Origin: Streptomyces sp. NBC_01224
GTDB lineage: Bacteria; Actinomycetota; Actinomycetes; Streptomycetales; Streptomycetaceae
Reading direction: 5' to 3'
DNA: 64,000 nt
NCBI RefSeq assembly: GCF_036002945.1
Contig: NZ_CP108529.1
Span: forward strand, 5,389,001-5,453,000
Part shown: positions 1 to 8,275 of the stretch, piece by piece
How the letters are laid out: each line of letters begins with the position of its first letter
Numbering within the stretch: position 1 is the stretch's first letter
Program-made: the position numbers and the translations under genes
Notes under the pieces: generated by a model
Database searches by the model: none
What the model was told of the DNA's origin: nothing
Seen by the model: the letters and a program-made list of their open reading frames with translations, nothing else

Positions 1-748
1 ACTCCGCTGCCCGGTGCCGACGGTGCAGCGAGGTGATGACTTCGCCGGTCGCGACGTCGAAGGCCGCGAAGAGGGTGGTCAGACCGTTGCGGACGTAGTC
101 GTGGGTGCGACGCTCGGGCATGCCCGGCATCATCGGCAGCACCGGCTGAGACCGGTCCAGCGCCTGGATCTGCGACTTCTCGTCCACCGACAGCACCACC
201 GCCCCTTCGGGCGGATTGAAGTACAGCCCGACCACGTCGTAGACCTTCTCCACGAACAAGGGGTCCGCCGACAGTTTGAAGGTGTCCGTCAGATGAGGCT
301 TGAGATGGAACTTGCGCCAGATTCGGCCCACGGTCGACTTCGACAGCCCGCTGCGGTCGGCCATCGACTTGCGCGACCAGTGCGTGGCGTTCTTCGGCAT
401 CTCCTCCAACGTGCTGACCACGACGGCCTCCACCTGGTCGACGCTGATGGTGGGCGGTCGACCCGGCCGGGGCTCGTCCATCAACCCGTCCAGCCGGGCG
501 GCCAGGAACCGCCGACGCCACTTGCGGACCGTATCCGCCGCTACCCGAAGATCCCGCGCCACCACAACAATCGGCGGAACGTCAGGGCCTGCACACGCCA
601 GCACGATCCGCGCCCGTAACGCCACCGCCTGCGCAGACGTCGCCCGCCGGGCCCAACGCTCCAGCACCGCACGCTCGTCAACGGACAACAACAACGGTTC
701 CAGCTTCGGACCACGACGCGGTGCGGGCACACCCGCAGAAACACTCAT
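1..748 (-). mobile_element. IS630-family transposase, 3' part cut by window edge
   Basis: The reading frame starts at the ATG at 748 and runs off the left edge without a stop (249 codons visible). The N-terminal ~100 residues form a helix-turn-helix region (RDLRVAADTVRKWRRRF) of the kind that binds IS ends. It is followed by a winged-helix stretch (KSMADRSGLSKSTVGRIWRK) and the first catalytic aspartate of the DDE nuclease in VVLSVDEKSQIQAL. This order is typical of IS630/Tc1-mariner transposases. The remaining catalytic residues and left end lie outside the window, so intactness cannot be judged. The right end of the element should lie between 749 and about 800; I could not identify its terminal repeat. 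Confidence 0.85.
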
Positions 749-835
749 ACAGGAACTAACGATGGATCTCCGGTGCAGGACACTAGTGCCGTGACCGCAT
801 TGGTTCGCCGGGTTGGTCAGGCTGCGATCTTGAGA

Positions 836-897
836 GGGCGTCCGCCCCAGCGGATGCCCGTCGAACGCTGCATCAACAAGCTCAAGCAGTGGCGCGA
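836..897 (+). pseudogene. IS5-type transposase C-terminal relic
   Basis: Codons 860-895 read VERCINKLKQWR. This matches the conserved near-C-terminal block of Streptomyces IS5-family transposases (usually RNTVERCINKLKQWRGLATRYDK). The preceding GRPP also fits, but the rest of the transposase is missing and the frame runs on into unrelated sequence after KQWR. It is a short decayed remnant squeezed between the IS630 element and the next gene, so this spot appears to have received at least two insertions. Confidence 0.6.
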
Positions 898-906
898 CCA
901 GGCTTG

Positions 907-1302
907 CTACTCGCTGAGCATGCTGGCATTTCTACGAGACTTCGATGCTCTGCGGGACAGGTGCGCGAGCAGCCGACCCGCGCCGACGGCCACGTAGAGC
1001 ACGACCAGAACCCCGAGTCCGAGGTCGAGCCAGTCATAGGCCGCGCCCCTGAAGAACGAGGCCCACGCCCTGGCCCCCGCGACGGATCCGGCAACCACCA
1101 GCAGCACCGACGCCACCGCGTACAGCGCCTTCGCGGCCCCGGGCCAACGCTCTTTGAGTAGTTCACCACCCGCACCGAGTACGACCAGCGCGGCGAAGGC
1201 ATCGTGCGGCTCCAGACGCCCCGTCCCGATCGCGTCCACGATGTTGATCAGAGCGCCGATCGACCCGACGACCAGGACACCTTGGGATATACGGCGGCTC
1301 AT
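907..1302 (-). CDS. small membrane protein, function unknown
   Basis: 131 residues starting MSRRISQGVLVVGSIG. I chose the ATG at 1302 because GCGAGGG lies just upstream; another in-frame ATG lies at 1344. There are about four hydrophobic segments: near residues 7-25, 35-50, 60-75 (LYAVASVLLVVAGSVAG) and 90-110 (LGLGVLVVLYVAVGAG). It ends in a basic tail (RRASKSRR). No motif identifies a function. The last codons abut the IS5 relic, so the C-terminus may have been altered by that insertion. No operon partner is visible. Confidence 0.55.
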   Translation of the reverse strand: MSRRISQGVLVVGSIGALINIVDAIGTGRLEPHDAFAALVVLGAGGELLKERWPGAAKALYAVASVLLVVAGSVAGARAWASFFRGAAYDWLDLGLGVLVVLYVAVGAGRLLAHLSRRASKSRRNASMLSE

Positions 1303-1363
1303 CAACCCTCGCCCTGCGGCCAAACTTCGTTGGCAATGAATCAATCTTCGCTGTCGCAGGTTA

Positions 1364-1399
1364 GTGACACCCGCGCCCGCCCAGGGGTTCGGGTGTCAC
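1364..1399. repeat. 10-bp inverted repeat
   Basis: GTGACACCCG at 1364-1373 and its exact inverse CGGGTGTCAC at 1390-1399, separated by 16 bases. It lies between the pmt terminator and the membrane-protein gene. GTGTCA recurs twice more just to the right (1410-1425). It could be an operator or a second hairpin; nothing decides between them. Confidence 0.5.
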
Positions 1400-1518
1400 G
1401 GCCCCCGTGACGGTGTCAGGTGTCATGCGGATGTCAGAGCCGTTCCCTGGGCCGACCGCCGGGCCGTCTGTGGGCCGTCCGCGGGCGGCCGATGGGCACC
1501 GATGATGGCCGACAATCA

Positions 1519-1553
1519 CCGAGAGGCCGCAGTCGACGACTGCGGCCTCTCGG
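1519..1553 (-). terminator. terminator of pmt
   Basis: Near-perfect palindrome: 17-base arms (CCGAGAGGCCGCAGTCG and its inverse) around a single A, 14 bases beyond the pmt stop codon. There is no clear T tract, which is usual for Streptomyces terminators. Confidence 0.8.
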
Positions 1554-1566
1554 TGCTCCTGCCCAG

Positions 1567-3333
1567 CTAGATCCAGGTGTCCAGCCACATCCGGTCGCGC
1601 CACGAACCGTCGGGGATCGGCGTGCCCGTGTAGATCGGCCAGAAATAAATGAAATTCCAGATGATCAGCAACACCAGTACGCCCGCCGCGATCGCCCCCA
1701 GCGTCCGCCGCCGTTCCCCCGCCGGATCGCCGGTCACCGGGCCGAGTTCCCGTTCGGCCCCGGTCCCGGCCGCCGGACCCAGCATCGCGCCGATCATCAT
1801 CGTGACCGCCAGACACAGGAACGGCACGAACACGACCGCGTAGAAGAGGAAGATCGTGCGCTCCTGGTAGAAGAACCAGGGCAGCCAGCCCGCCGCCACA
1901 CCGCAGGCGATCGCCCCCGCCCGCCAGTCGCGCCGGAAGAACCAGCGCCACAGCACGTACACCAGGGCGAAGCACGCCGCCCACCACAGCAGCGGCGTCC
2001 CGATGGCCAGCACCTCGCGGGAGCACTTGCCGGTCGCCGACGCCGCGCAGCCCGGCTGCTCCTCCCAGAAGTACGAGACGGGCCGGCCGAGCACGATCCA
2101 GCTCCACGGATTGGACTGGTAGGTGTGGCCGGACGTCAGATTCACATGGAATTCGTAGACCTGGTACTCGTAGTGCCACAGGCTGCGCAGCCAGTCCGGC
2201 AACCACGTCCAGTTGCCGCCCCTGCCGTCGGTCTGGGCCCAGTTCCGGTAGTAGCCCTTGTCGGTGACGATCCAGCCGGTCCAGGAGACGAGGTACGTGA
2301 GGATCGTGACCGGGACCGTCGAGACGAACGCCGGCAGCAGATCCCGCTTCAGCACCGCCGTGTACGGGCGAATCGCACCCGCGGTCCGGCGCGCGCCCAC
2401 ATCCCACAGCACCGTCATCAGACCGAAGCCGACCAGGATGTACAGGCCGTTCCACTTGGTGGCGAAGGCCAGCCCCAGCATCAGACCGGCGGTGAGCCGC
2501 CACGGACGCCAGCCCAGCCGCAGATTCTCCGCGACCCCGGCATCGGGGCGCAGCACACCCTCCTCGTCGACCGGCAGCGCGGCGGCGAGGCGGCGCCGCG
2601 CCCAGTCGCGGTCGATCAGCAGGGCGCCGAACGCCGCCAGCACGAAGAACATCAGCACGAGGTCGAGCAGCGCGGTGCGGCTCATCACGAAGTGCAGACC
2701 GTCGACGGCGAGCAGCGTGCCGGCCAGGCACCCCAGGAACGTCGAGCGGAACATCCGCCGTCCGATCCGGCACAGCATCAGCACCGACAGCGTGCCGAGC
2801 ACGGCCACCATGAACCGCCAGCCGAACGGTGTGAAACCGAAGATCTGCTCACCGATCCCGATGATCCACTTGCCGACCGGTGGGTGCACCACATAGCCCG
2901 GATCCACCGGGACGTGCACCTTCGACGGATCGTCGAGGATCAGCTTGTCGATGTCCTTGGGCCAGTTCCCCTCGTACCCCTGGTTGATCAGTGCCCAGGA
3001 ATCCTTGGCGTAGTACGTCTCGTCGAATATCAGCGCGTGCGGGCTGCCCAGGTTCCAGAACCGCAGCACCCCGGCGACCAGTGCCACCAGCAGCGGGCCG
3101 CCCCAGGCGGACCACCGGACCAGGCGCTCGGCCATGGGCGGAGAGATCCCGAGCACCGCCCACAACTGGGCGCCGGGGCGGGTGTACGGCGGAACCAGCC
3201 GTTCACGCAGCCCGATTCCGGGCCGGGGCGAATGGCCGAAGCGGCGCAGCCGCTGCTGCCAGGATGTCGGCTCTTCGCCGTGCGGTTCCCCGGCGTCTTG
3301 GCCCTGCCGGGCTTCGGGCGCAGTACTCGTCAC
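1567..3333 (-). CDS. pmt: protein O-mannosyltransferase (GT39)
   Basis: 588 residues. This GT-C membrane glycosyltransferase would move mannose from polyprenyl-phosphate-mannose to Ser/Thr of secreted proteins during Sec export. Visible features are a cytoplasmic N-terminus, a first helix with the catalytic acidic pair in IFDETYYAKD (about D104/E105), and roughly ten further hydrophobic segments. The first extracytoplasmic loop carries PVDPGYVVHPPVGKWIIG and a later loop GRPVSYFWEEQPGC. The GTG at 3333 (VTSTAPEARQ) is preferred because the longer frame would cover the start of divergent rsmI. The Streptomyces orthologue is known to glycosylate phage receptors and lipoproteins. The pmt/rsmI divergent pair is conserved in the genus. 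Confidence 0.93.
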   Translation of the reverse strand: MTSTAPEARQGQDAGEPHGEEPTSWQQRLRRFGHSPRPGIGLRERLVPPYTRPGAQLWAVLGISPPMAERLVRWSAWGGPLLVALVAGVLRFWNLGSPHALIFDETYYAKDSWALINQGYEGNWPKDIDKLILDDPSKVHVPVDPGYVVHPPVGKWIIGIGEQIFGFTPFGWRFMVAVLGTLSVLMLCRIGRRMFRSTFLGCLAGTLLAVDGLHFVMSRTALLDLVLMFFVLAAFGALLIDRDWARRRLAAALPVDEEGVLRPDAGVAENLRLGWRPWRLTAGLMLGLAFATKWNGLYILVGFGLMTVLWDVGARRTAGAIRPYTAVLKRDLLPAFVSTVPVTILTYLVSWTGWIVTDKGYYRNWAQTDGRGGNWTWLPDWLRSLWHYEYQVYEFHVNLTSGHTYQSNPWSWIVLGRPVSYFWEEQPGCAASATGKCSREVLAIGTPLLWWAACFALVYVLWRWFFRRDWRAGAIACGVAAGWLPWFFYQERTIFLFYAVVFVPFLCLAVTMMIGAMLGPAAGTGAERELGPVTGDPAGERRRTLGAIAAGVLVLLIIWNFIYFWPIYTGTPIPDGSWRDRMWLDTWI

Positions 3334-3395
3334 CGCGCCATCGTAGGGAACGCATCTGTGCGAGCGCTGTCGCCCGTGCTGGGAGGATGACTCAT

Positions 3396-4283
3396 GTGAC
3401 TGGAACGACTGGAACGCTGGTACTCGCAGGAACCCCCATCGGCGATGTGGCGGACGCCCCGCCACGCCTCGCCGCCGAACTGGAGACGGCCGATGTGGTC
3501 GCCGCCGAGGACACCCGACGTCTGCGCCGCCTCACGCAGGCGCTCGGCATCCACACCACGGGGCGGGTCGTCTCCTACTTCGAGGGCAATGAGTCGGCCC
3601 GTACGCCCGAACTCGTCGAGGCACTGACCGGCGGCGCCCGCGTCCTGCTGGTCACGGACGCCGGGATGCCGTCCGTCTCCGATCCCGGCTACCGGCTCGT
3701 GGCCGCAGCCGTGGAGAAGGACATCAAGGTCACCGCGGTCCCCGGCCCGTCCGCGGTGCTCACGGCTCTCGCCCTGTCCGCGCTGCCCGTCGACCGTTTC
3801 TGCTTCGAGGGCTTCCTTCCGCGAAAGGCGGGCGAACGGCTAGGCAGACTGCGCGAGGTCGCCGACGAGCGCCGCACCATGGTCTTCTTCGAGGCCCCGC
3901 ACCGGCTCGACGACACCCTCGCGGCGATGGCCGAGGTCTTCGGCGCCGACCGTCGGGCGGCCGTGTGCCGGGAGCTGACCAAGACGTACGAGGAAGTGAA
4001 GCGCGGCCCGCTGGGCGAGCTGGCGGTCTGGGCGGCCGAAGGGGTACGCGGCGAGATCACCGTGGTCGTCGAGGGCGCTGCCGACTCCGGACCCGAAGAA
4101 CTGGACGCCGCGGAGCTGGTACGCAGGGTGCAGGTGCGCGAGGAGGCGGGGGAGCGGCGCAAGGAGGCCATTGCCGCTGTTGCCGCAGATGCGGGGCTGC
4201 CCAAGCGCGAAGTCTTCGATGCGGTCGTTGCAGCAAAGAATGCGGCGCGAACCGGGCCGGCCGAGGGCAAAGGACTGGCGTAA
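3396..4283 (+). CDS. rsmI: 16S rRNA (cytidine-2'-O) methyltransferase RsmI
   Basis: 295 residues. It uses SAM to 2'-O-methylate C1402 (E. coli numbering) in the 16S rRNA decoding site. It carries the tetrapyrrole-methylase-type fold motifs GTLVLAGTPIGD near the N-terminus, AAEDTRRLRRL, VTDAGMPSVSDPGYRL and VPGPSAVLTALALSALP. The GTG at 3396 is chosen because GGGAGG at 3381-3386 is 9 bases upstream; the ATG at 3387 would touch that ribosome-binding site directly. It is divergent from pmt with a very short shared promoter region. Confidence 0.93.
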   Translation: MTGTTGTLVLAGTPIGDVADAPPRLAAELETADVVAAEDTRRLRRLTQALGIHTTGRVVSYFEGNESARTPELVEALTGGARVLLVTDAGMPSVSDPGYRLVAAAVEKDIKVTAVPGPSAVLTALALSALPVDRFCFEGFLPRKAGERLGRLREVADERRTMVFFEAPHRLDDTLAAMAEVFGADRRAAVCRELTKTYEEVKRGPLGELAVWAAEGVRGEITVVVEGAADSGPEELDAAELVRRVQVREEAGERRKEAIAAVAADAGLPKREVFDAVVAAKNAARTGPAEGKGLA

Positions 4284-4441
4284 AAGGCAAAGCGCGAGCC
4301 GCGCATCGGGCCTTTCTGCCACGAGAAGGCCAAATCCGCTCCAACACTCGACAGGGCCTGGTGCGTTCCCGCCGGTAGCGGCGTCCACTGGACCAGGGAC
4401 GCATTCTCCGGAGTGCTTGTCCGACGGACAAAGGAGCGAGC

Positions 4442-4831
4442 ATGAGCGAGAGCGCAGCAACCACCGTTCACGAGGCGTATGCCTTCGCTTGCATGAGGTG
4501 CGGATACGGCTGGGAGCAGGCCTACGAGATAGAGCACCACGTCGACGGTGCCAACAACGATTTCGTCATATACAAGGCGGACGGCGAGCGGGTGCCCTCA
4601 CCCCTTTCCAGGCCGACCTGCACGAACTGCGGCGGACACCTGGTCCGGATCATGCGGGCCGGCCGGGTCTCGGCCGCCCAGCAGCTGCTCCACAACTCCA
4701 CGTCGACGCGGCCGGCGATCGAGGACATCGGCGCCCGGGAGGGCGAGGCCGTGGCCGCCACCGCCGCACCCGCGGGTGCGGGGCATCACTGGCACCTGTC
4801 CGACCTGCTGCACCCCTTCCACCGCAAGTAG
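4442..4831 (+). CDS. zinc-ribbon protein, function unknown
   Basis: 129 residues. Two CxxC pairs (FACMRCGYGWEQAY and PTCTNCGGHLVR) about 40 residues apart would form a single zinc ribbon in the first half. The C-terminal half is Ala-rich, low-complexity and His-containing (GAGHHWHLSDLLHPFHRK). AAAGGAG at 4429-4435 sits 6 bases before the ATG. It lies between rsmI and tatD in the same direction and could be transcribed with tatD. No enzymatic motif is seen; a small nucleic-acid- or protein-binding role is only a guess. Confidence 0.8.
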   Translation: MSESAATTVHEAYAFACMRCGYGWEQAYEIEHHVDGANNDFVIYKADGERVPSPLSRPTCTNCGGHLVRIMRAGRVSAAQQLLHNSTSTRPAIEDIGAREGEAVAATAAPAGAGHHWHLSDLLHPFHRK

Positions 4832-4864
4832 GGCCACCGGCGCGGTCCTCGTACGATCGTCGTC

Positions 4865-5752
4865 ATGAGCCGTTCCGAAGCCCCGCCGCTGCCCGAACCC
4901 CTCCGGGTACCGGTCGCCGATTCGCACACCCACCTGGACATGCAGGACGCAACTGTCGAGGAGGGCCTGGCCAGGGCCTCGGCGGTCAATGTGACCACCG
5001 TGATCCAGGTGGGCTGCGACGTGGCCGGTTCGCGCTGGGCCGCAGAGACCGCCGCCGCGCATGCGAACGTGCACGCGGCGGTGGCCCTCCACCCCAACGA
5101 GGCCCCGCGCATCGTGCACGGCGACCCGGGGGAGCCCCCCGGGGCTGGAGGAGGCCGGTCGCGGCAGGGGGTGCGTGAAGGGGGCGGCCGGGCGGCACTG
5201 CACGAGGCCCTCGCGCAGATCGACGCGCTGGCCGCACTCGACCACGTACGCGGTGTCGGCGAGACCGGGCTCGACTGCTTCCGTACCGGCCCTGAGGGAA
5301 TGGCCGCGCAGGAGGAGTCCTTCCGGGCCCACATCGAGATCGCCAAACGGCACGGCAAGGCGCTGGTCATCCACGATCGCGAGGCGCACGCGGATGTGCT
5401 GCGCATCCTCGCCGACGCGGGTGCCCCCGAGCGGACCGTGTTCCACTGCTACTCCGGCGACGCCGACATGGCCCGGATCTGCGCGGATGCCGGGTACTTC
5501 ATGTCCTTCGCGGGCAATGTCACCTTCAAGAACGCCCAACCGTTGCGTGACGCACTGGCCGTCGCGCCGATGGAACTGGTCCTGGTCGAGACGGACGCAC
5601 CGTTCCTGACCCCCGCCCCGTACCGCGGACGGCCTAACGCGCCCTACCTCATTCCGGTCACGCTGCGTGCCATGGCGGAGGTGAAGGGCGTGGACGAGGA
5701 CACCCTGGCGTCGGCCATCTCCGACAACACCGCCCGCGCATTCGACTACTGA
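4865..5752 (+). CDS. tatD: TatD-family metal-dependent hydrolase
   Basis: 295 residues. TatD-family TIM-barrel proteins act as metal-dependent DNases or phosphohydrolases. Metal ligands are visible in order: DSHTHLD (residues 19-25), GVGETGLDCF, LVIHDREAH, FHCYSGD and VETDAPFL. A Gly/Arg-rich insertion (GDPGEPPGAGGGRSRQG, about residues 88-104) sits after ALHPNEAP, before helix AALHEALAQID; most family members have a short loop there. It is followed by the rpf-like, rsmA and ispE genes in the order seen across actinobacteria (tatD-rpfB-ksgA-ispE). Confidence 0.92.
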   Translation: MSRSEAPPLPEPLRVPVADSHTHLDMQDATVEEGLARASAVNVTTVIQVGCDVAGSRWAAETAAAHANVHAAVALHPNEAPRIVHGDPGEPPGAGGGRSRQGVREGGGRAALHEALAQIDALAALDHVRGVGETGLDCFRTGPEGMAAQEESFRAHIEIAKRHGKALVIHDREAHADVLRILADAGAPERTVFHCYSGDADMARICADAGYFMSFAGNVTFKNAQPLRDALAVAPMELVLVETDAPFLTPAPYRGRPNAPYLIPVTLRAMAEVKGVDEDTLASAISDNTARAFDY

Positions 5753-5883
5753 CCGGTACGGGCCGGTGCCGGCCGACTCCCCGGCTACGGGGTGTAGTTG
5801 AGCCGTTTTGGAGAGTCATCGATGCTCCGCTATCGTCCCGGGCGCCATCAGGCGAGCCGGCCGATCGGATCCTCTGGAGCGTC

Positions 5884-6402
5884 GTGAGCAATTCGAAGGG
5901 CAGTCACCGTGCAGCACGCGGCAGGGGGCGTACGGCGGTGGCGATGCCGCCCGCCCGTCTCCCGGCCGCCGCATCCGTATCCGTACCGCTCCATGAGCAG
6001 CTGACGCTCGCCGCCTGGGCGGTGCGCGCCCCGACAGTCGTCGATACGCCCCTGCTACCCGGCCGGCCGGCACTCCCCGGCAGCGACGGCGGCCGGGCGG
6101 CGGCGCGTCGGGGCGGGCGGCGACGCAAGGTCCCCGTCCGCCCCGAGAGCCTGCGCCGCCTCGTCCCGCAGGCCCTCGTCGTCGCGTTCCTGGCCGGTGG
6201 CACCACCGCTTTCGTGGCCTGCGACAAGGCGGTGACGCTCGATGTCGACGGCACGCCCCGCACCCTGCACACCTTCGCGGCCGACGTCGACGAACTCCTC
6301 GCCGACCAGGGTGTCACCGTCGCCGCCCACGACACCGTCACCCCTGCCCTCGGTAGCCCGCTCGCCGACGGCGACGAGGTCGTCGTGCGGGCGCGGAGGT
6401 AG
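5884..6402 (+). CDS. truncated RpfB-like protein with one DUF348 (ubiquitin-like) domain
   Basis: 172 residues from the GTG at 5884. There is a basic low-complexity N-terminus, one membrane segment (PQALVVAFLAGGTTAFVAC, about residues 98-116), then one DUF348 domain (VTLDVDGTPRTLHTFAADVDELLADQG) ending in DGDEVVVRARR and a stop. In the actinobacterial tatD-rpfB-ksgA order this position holds RpfB, a peptidoglycan hydrolase with several DUF348 units, a G5 domain and a lysozyme-like catalytic domain. Here everything after the first DUF348 is absent and rsmA starts 77 bases later. The product can be anchored outside the membrane but has no catalytic domain. It is either a degenerate rpfB or a repurposed small surface protein. 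Confidence 0.8.
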   Translation: MSNSKGSHRAARGRGRTAVAMPPARLPAAASVSVPLHEQLTLAAWAVRAPTVVDTPLLPGRPALPGSDGGRAAARRGGRRRKVPVRPESLRRLVPQALVVAFLAGGTTAFVACDKAVTLDVDGTPRTLHTFAADVDELLADQGVTVAAHDTVTPALGSPLADGDEVVVRARR

Positions 6403-6478
6403 CGGAGGCGGCGGAGCGGGAGGCCGCACGTGCAACGGGGGCGAGCCCCCGGCCGCGCCGCGGCCGTAGGCTTACCGG

Positions 6479-7354
6479 GTGAGCACCACTGAGCCCGATG
6501 CCCTCCTGGGCCCCGCAGACATCCGCGAGCTGGCCGCCGAGCTGGGCGTACGCCCGACCAAACAGCGCGGTCAGAACTTCGTCATCGACGCCAATACGGT
6601 CCGCAGGATCGTGCGGACGGCGGAAGTCCGCCCGGACGACGTCGTCGTCGAGGTCGGTCCGGGGCTCGGCTCGTTGACCCTGGCGCTGCTGGAGGCGGCG
6701 GACCGGGTCGTCGCCGTCGAGATCGACGACGTGCTGGCGGGCGCCCTGCCGGCCACGGTCGCCGCCCGGATGCCGGGGCGCGCCGACCGGTTCGCCCTGG
6801 TGCACTCCGACGCGATGCTGGTCCGGGAGCTGCCGGGCCCGGCGCCGACCGCGCTGGTCGCGAACCTTCCGTACAACGTCGCCGTGCCGGTCCTGCTGAC
6901 CATGCTGGAGCGCTTCCCGTCCATCGAGCGGACCCTCGTCATGGTCCAGGCCGAGGTCGCCGACCGGCTGGCCGCCAAGCCGGGCAACAAGGTCTACGGC
7001 GTGCCGTCGGTGAAGGCCAACTGGTACGCGGACGTCAAGCGTGCCGGGTCCATCGGCCGCAATGTCTTCTGGCCCGCCCCGAACGTCGACTCCGGCCTGG
7101 TCTCGCTGGTCCGGCGTACCGAGCCGATCACGACGAGCGCGAGCAGGACCGAGGTCTTCGCGGTCGTCGACGCGGCCTTCGCCCAGCGCCGCAAGACGCT
7201 GCGGGCGGCCCTGGCCGGCTGGGCGGGCTCCGCGCCCGCCGCAGAAGCGGCCCTGGTCGCGGCCGGGATCTCGCCGCAGGCCCGCGGCGAGGCGCTGACG
7301 GTCGAGGAGTTCGCCGCCATTGCCGAGAACAAGCCCTCCGGGAGCGGCGAGTGA
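6479..7354 (+). CDS. rsmA: 16S rRNA (adenine1518/1519-N6)-dimethyltransferase
   Basis: 291 residues (KsgA). It dimethylates two adjacent adenines in the 3'-terminal hairpin of 16S rRNA during small-subunit assembly. Family motifs in order are KQRGQNFVID near residue 30, SAM motif VVEVGPGLGSLTLALL, the acidic VVAVEIDD, and the catalytic NLPYNVAVP with VMVQAEVADRL after it. The C-terminal helical domain includes QRRKTLRAAL. It starts at the GTG at 6479. The stop overlaps the ispE start (GTGA), so the two are translationally coupled. Confidence 0.95.
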   Translation: MSTTEPDALLGPADIRELAAELGVRPTKQRGQNFVIDANTVRRIVRTAEVRPDDVVVEVGPGLGSLTLALLEAADRVVAVEIDDVLAGALPATVAARMPGRADRFALVHSDAMLVRELPGPAPTALVANLPYNVAVPVLLTMLERFPSIERTLVMVQAEVADRLAAKPGNKVYGVPSVKANWYADVKRAGSIGRNVFWPAPNVDSGLVSLVRRTEPITTSASRTEVFAVVDAAFAQRRKTLRAALAGWAGSAPAAEAALVAAGISPQARGEALTVEEFAAIAENKPSGSGE

Positions 7355-8244
7355 GCGTCACCGTCCGCGTCCCCGCCAAGGTCAACGTCCAGCTCGCGGT
7401 CGGCGCCGCGCGCCCCGACGGCTTCCACGACCTGGCCAATGTCTTCCTCGCCGTCGGCCTGTACGACGAGGTCACCGTCACCCCCGCCGAGGAACTGCGC
7501 ATCACCTGCTCGGGCCCGGACGCCGCCAAGGTCCCGCTGGACGCGACGAACCTCGCTGCCCGCGCCGCGATCGCACTGGCCGAGCGGCACGGCATCGCAC
7601 CCGATGTGCACATCCACATCGCCAAGGACATCCCCGTCGCGGGCGGCATGGCGGGCGGCAGCGCCGACGGTGCCGCCGCCCTGCTGGCCTGCGACACCCT
7701 CTGGTCCACCGGTGCCCGCCGGGAGGAGCTCCTCGCCATCTGCGCGGAGCTCGGCAGTGACGTGCCGTTCAGTCTGGTCGGCGGCGCGGCTCTCGGCGTC
7801 GGACGCGGCGAGCAGCTGACCGCGATCGACGTCGGCGGAACCTTCCACTGGGTCTTCGCGGTCGCCGACGGCGGGCTCTCCACCCCGGCCGTCTACGGCG
7901 AGTTCGACCGGCTCACGGCCGGTACGGACGTCCCGGATCCCGCTCCGTCCGCCGCGCTCCTGGACGCGTTGCGGACCGGTGACGCCACGGCTCTCGCGGG
8001 CGCCCTGAGCAACGACCTCCAGCCCGCCGCGCTCTCCCTGCGCCCCTCCCTCGCCGACACCCTCGCCGCGGGCACCGAGGCCGGCGCCCTGGCCGCCCTG
8101 GTCTCGGGCTCCGGGCCGACCACCGCGTTCCTGGTGGCGGACGCGGAGTCGGCGCGGAAGGTGGCCGAGGCGCTGATCACGTCGGGGACGTGCAGGAACG
8201 CACGGGCCGCGGTGTCCCCGGCGCCGGGCGCCACGGTCCTGTGA
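7351..8244 (+). CDS. ispE: 4-diphosphocytidyl-2-C-methyl-D-erythritol kinase
   Basis: 297 residues, a GHMP-family kinase of the MEP isoprenoid pathway that phosphorylates CDP-methylerythritol at the 2-OH. Visible signatures are the N-terminal VRVPAKVNVQLAVG, the ATP-binding VAGGMAGGSADGAAALLAC (about residues 95-113), LGSDVPFSLVGGAALGVGRGE, and the C-terminal LVSGSGPTTAFLV. The Gly/Ser-rich motif is typical of IspE (PxxxGLGGGSSDAA class) with Met in place of Leu. It overlaps rsmA by four bases. Confidence 0.94.
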   Translation: MSVTVRVPAKVNVQLAVGAARPDGFHDLANVFLAVGLYDEVTVTPAEELRITCSGPDAAKVPLDATNLAARAAIALAERHGIAPDVHIHIAKDIPVAGGMAGGSADGAAALLACDTLWSTGARREELLAICAELGSDVPFSLVGGAALGVGRGEQLTAIDVGGTFHWVFAVADGGLSTPAVYGEFDRLTAGTDVPDPAPSAALLDALRTGDATALAGALSNDLQPAALSLRPSLADTLAAGTEAGALAALVSGSGPTTAFLVADAESARKVAEALITSGTCRNARAAVSPAPGATVL

Positions 8245-8275
8245 GCCGGGCCGGCCGGGTGGCGCCGCCGCCCGG

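Noticed and set aside
1420..3390. 656-codon plus-strand frame opposite pmt
   Set aside because: Shadow of the mannosyltransferase, Arg/Pro/Gln-rich, no domain.
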